From: Tunicatimonas sp964551335
GTDB lineage: Bacteria > Bacteroidota > Bacteroidia > Cytophagales > Cyclobacteriaceae
Length of the DNA stretch: 64,000 nt
Direction: 5' to 3'
Assembly (NCBI GenBank): GCA_964551335.1
Contig: CAZKCO010000022.1
Location: forward strand, 1 to 64,000
The notes under the pieces are model-generated. The model ran no database searches and had not been told where the DNA came from. It saw nothing but the letters and a program-made list of their open reading frames with translations. Of the stretch, positions 62,651 to 64,000 are shown piece after piece. A program made the position numbers and the translations under genes. How positions within the stretch are numbered: position 1 is the first letter of the stretch; every line of letters starts with the position of its first letter.

Positions 62651-64000
62651 ATGGCAGTAAAGAACATACATCAATCCCCGGAAGAACCTTCCGTAGTAGA
62701 GGAACATCATGAAGATACTTTTATTACCAAATATATCTTCAGCCAGGATCATAAAATGATTGCCAAACAGTACCTGCTCACCGGGATTATGTGGGCGGTT
62801 ACCGGGGGACTTTTGTCGCTGCTTTTCCGTTTGCAACTAGGTTTTCCCGAAGCAAATATGGACTGGTTGAAACCTCTGCTGGGCGACTGGATACAAAGCG
62901 GGCGAATAGATCCGGAGTTTTACTTAGCCCTGGTTACCATGCACGGTACTGTCATGGTCTTCTTTGTACTGACAGCCGGTTTAAGCGGTACCTTCAGCAA
63001 TTTTCTGATTCCGCTGCAAATCGGGGCAAGGGATATGGCCTCCGGCTTCATGAACATGCTTTCGTACTGGTTATTTTTCATTGCCAGTGTCATTATGTTT
63101 GGTTCTATGTTTATTGAAGCCGGCCCGGCCAATCCGGGATGGACGGTATATCCGCCGCTCAGTGTGCTGCCCCAGGCCATCTCAGGTTCCGGTTTGGGTA
63201 TGACGCTCTGGCTCATCAGTATGGTTTTTTTCATTGCCTCCACCCTGATGGGCGGGATCAATTACATTACCACGGTGATCAACCTGAGGACTGTCGGCAT
63301 GTCCTTCAGGAAGCTGCCGCTCACGGTCTGGGCACTATTCTTTACAGCAATTCTGGGCCTGATCACCTTTCCGGTATTGTTTGCCGCGGCCCTGCTGCTC
63401 ATTTTTGACCGGAGTTTCGGCACCAGCTTTTTCCTTTCAGACATTTATATTGCCGGAGAAGCGCTTCCCCATATTGGGGGCAGCCCTGTTCTGTATCAGC
63501 ACCTGTTCTGGTTCTTAGGGCACCCGGAGGTGTACATTGCTATTCTGCCCGCTTTCGGCATCGTATCCGAAGTGATTGCCACCAATGCCCGCAAGCCTAT
63601 TTTCGGCTACATTGCTATGGTCGGCTCCATGTTTGTCATCACCTTTTTATCGGTCACCGTATGGGCCCACCATATGTTTGTGTCGGGTATGAATCCTTTT
63701 TTAGGTTCCTTGTTTATGCTGGCCTCCTTCATTATTGCCGTTCCTTCCTCAGTGAAGGTGTTTAACTGGCTAACCACGTTGTGGCGGGGAAACATCCATT
63801 TTACCCCGGCAATGTTGTTTGCCATTGGGATGGTCTCTTTCTTCATCGCCGGAGGAGTAACAGGATTGTTTGTCGCTAATTCGGCGATCGATATCCAGCT
63901 CCACGATACCTACTTTATTGTAGCCCATTTTCACCTGGTGATGGGAAGTGCCTCCTTCTTTGGCTTTCTGACGGGAGTCTACCATTGGTTTCCCAAAATG
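62651..64000 (+). CDS. coxA: Cytochrome c oxidase subunit I, cut by window end
   Basis: Open from ATG two bases after the coxB stop to the end of the window without a stop, so the 3' end lies outside. About 450 codons are seen. The haem-copper core is intact in what is visible: TMHGTVMVFFVLTAG (low-spin haem His), FLGHPEVYIAILPAFG with the Tyr-His pair, VWAHHMFVSGM (CuB histidines) and HDTYFIVAHFHLVMG. It is the catalytic subunit of an aa3-type oxidase, with the usual coxB-coxA order. Confidence 0.96.
   Translation, partial: MAVKNIHQSPEEPSVVEEHHEDTFITKYIFSQDHKMIAKQYLLTGIMWAVTGGLLSLLFRLQLGFPEANMDWLKPLLGDWIQSGRIDPEFYLALVTMHGTVMVFFVLTAGLSGTFSNFLIPLQIGARDMASGFMNMLSYWLFFIASVIMFGSMFIEAGPANPGWTVYPPLSVLPQAISGSGLGMTLWLISMVFFIASTLMGGINYITTVINLRTVGMSFRKLPLTVWALFFTAILGLITFPVLFAAALLLIFDRSFGTSFFLSDIYIAGEALPHIGGSPVLYQHLFWFLGHPEVYIAILPAFGIVSEVIATNARKPIFGYIAMVGSMFVITFLSVTVWAHHMFVSGMNPFLGSLFMLASFIIAVPSSVKVFNWLTTLWRGNIHFTPAMLFAIGMVSFFIAGGVTGLFVANSAIDIQLHDTYFIVAHFHLVMGSASFFGFLTGVYHWFPKM

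Overview
The window looks like a chromosome segment from a Bacteroidota bacterium, most likely a marine or aquatic Cytophagales-type organism. The support is several promoters of the Bacteroidota form (TTTG, 19 bases, TAnnTTTG), many lipoprotein signal peptides, a clade II (Sec-type) nitrous oxide reductase cluster, a GH109/sulfatase saccharide-degradation group, and an extracellular contractile injection system (eCIS) whose gene order resembles the Afp/PVC/AlgoCIS type. The species assignment is inference. No rRNA, tRNA, CRISPR array or insertion sequence was seen.

Layout: (1) 0.1-2.4 kb, a PQQ-dependent dehydrogenase lipoprotein fused to cytochrome c. (2) 2.8-28.9 kb, one minus-strand eCIS operon. 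In transcription order it holds a DUF4255 cap/terminator protein, a protein of unknown role with a possible carbohydrate-binding segment, the sheath, two tube proteins, a 57-residue DUF5908 protein, a LysM-type tube-baseplate adaptor, VgrG-like spike, gp25, two very large baseplate proteins, a 1247-residue PKD protein in the Afp13 position, the tape-measure protein, four candidate cargo proteins (three with the DUF4157/eCIS-core HELTH domain), a AAA+ ATPase and a small membrane protein. No PAAR tip protein and only one sheath gene are visible. (3) 29.2-34.5 kb, a helical-repeat protein, a possible small RNA or leader peptide, an amidohydrolase lipoprotein and small membrane proteins. (4) 34.9-41.7 kb, a plus-strand saccharide group: sulfatase, endonuclease/exonuclease/phosphatase-fold protein, GH36-like hydrolase and GH109. 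(5) 41.7-48.4 kb, an unusual pyruvate kinase, a poorly coding stretch, a DUF3124 lipoprotein, a PepSY-like protein and a KefB-type antiporter.

(6) 48.4-64.0 kb is a nitrogen-oxide and respiration region. On the minus strand, an Rrf2 regulator, a Ric/ScdA di-iron repair protein, a multi-pass haem-copper-oxidase-like protein, cytochrome c, NosZ, a membrane protein, NosL, NosD, NosF and NosY run as a near-continuous operon. Divergently, a second Rrf2 regulator leads a truncated globin, a four-helix membrane protein, a second Ric, a hemerythrin protein and a broken third Ric-like gene. A ferredoxin gene with an in-frame amber stop and a coxB-coxA pair (coxA runs off the window) close the region.

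The Rrf2 proteins have the three-cysteine signature of Fe-S-sensing NsrR/IscR proteins. I found the same operator-like geometry (inverted arms with an 8-base spacer) at both rrf2 promoters, upstream of the globin, upstream of the first ric and upstream of coxB. This suggests a local nitric-oxide/redox regulon that joins N2O reduction, NO damage repair and terminal oxidase expression. The most interesting new element is the eCIS cargo set: all four cargo proteins carry an FFQPKL-like tag at residues 31-39, including one that lacks the DUF4157 core, which makes the tag a candidate loading signal.
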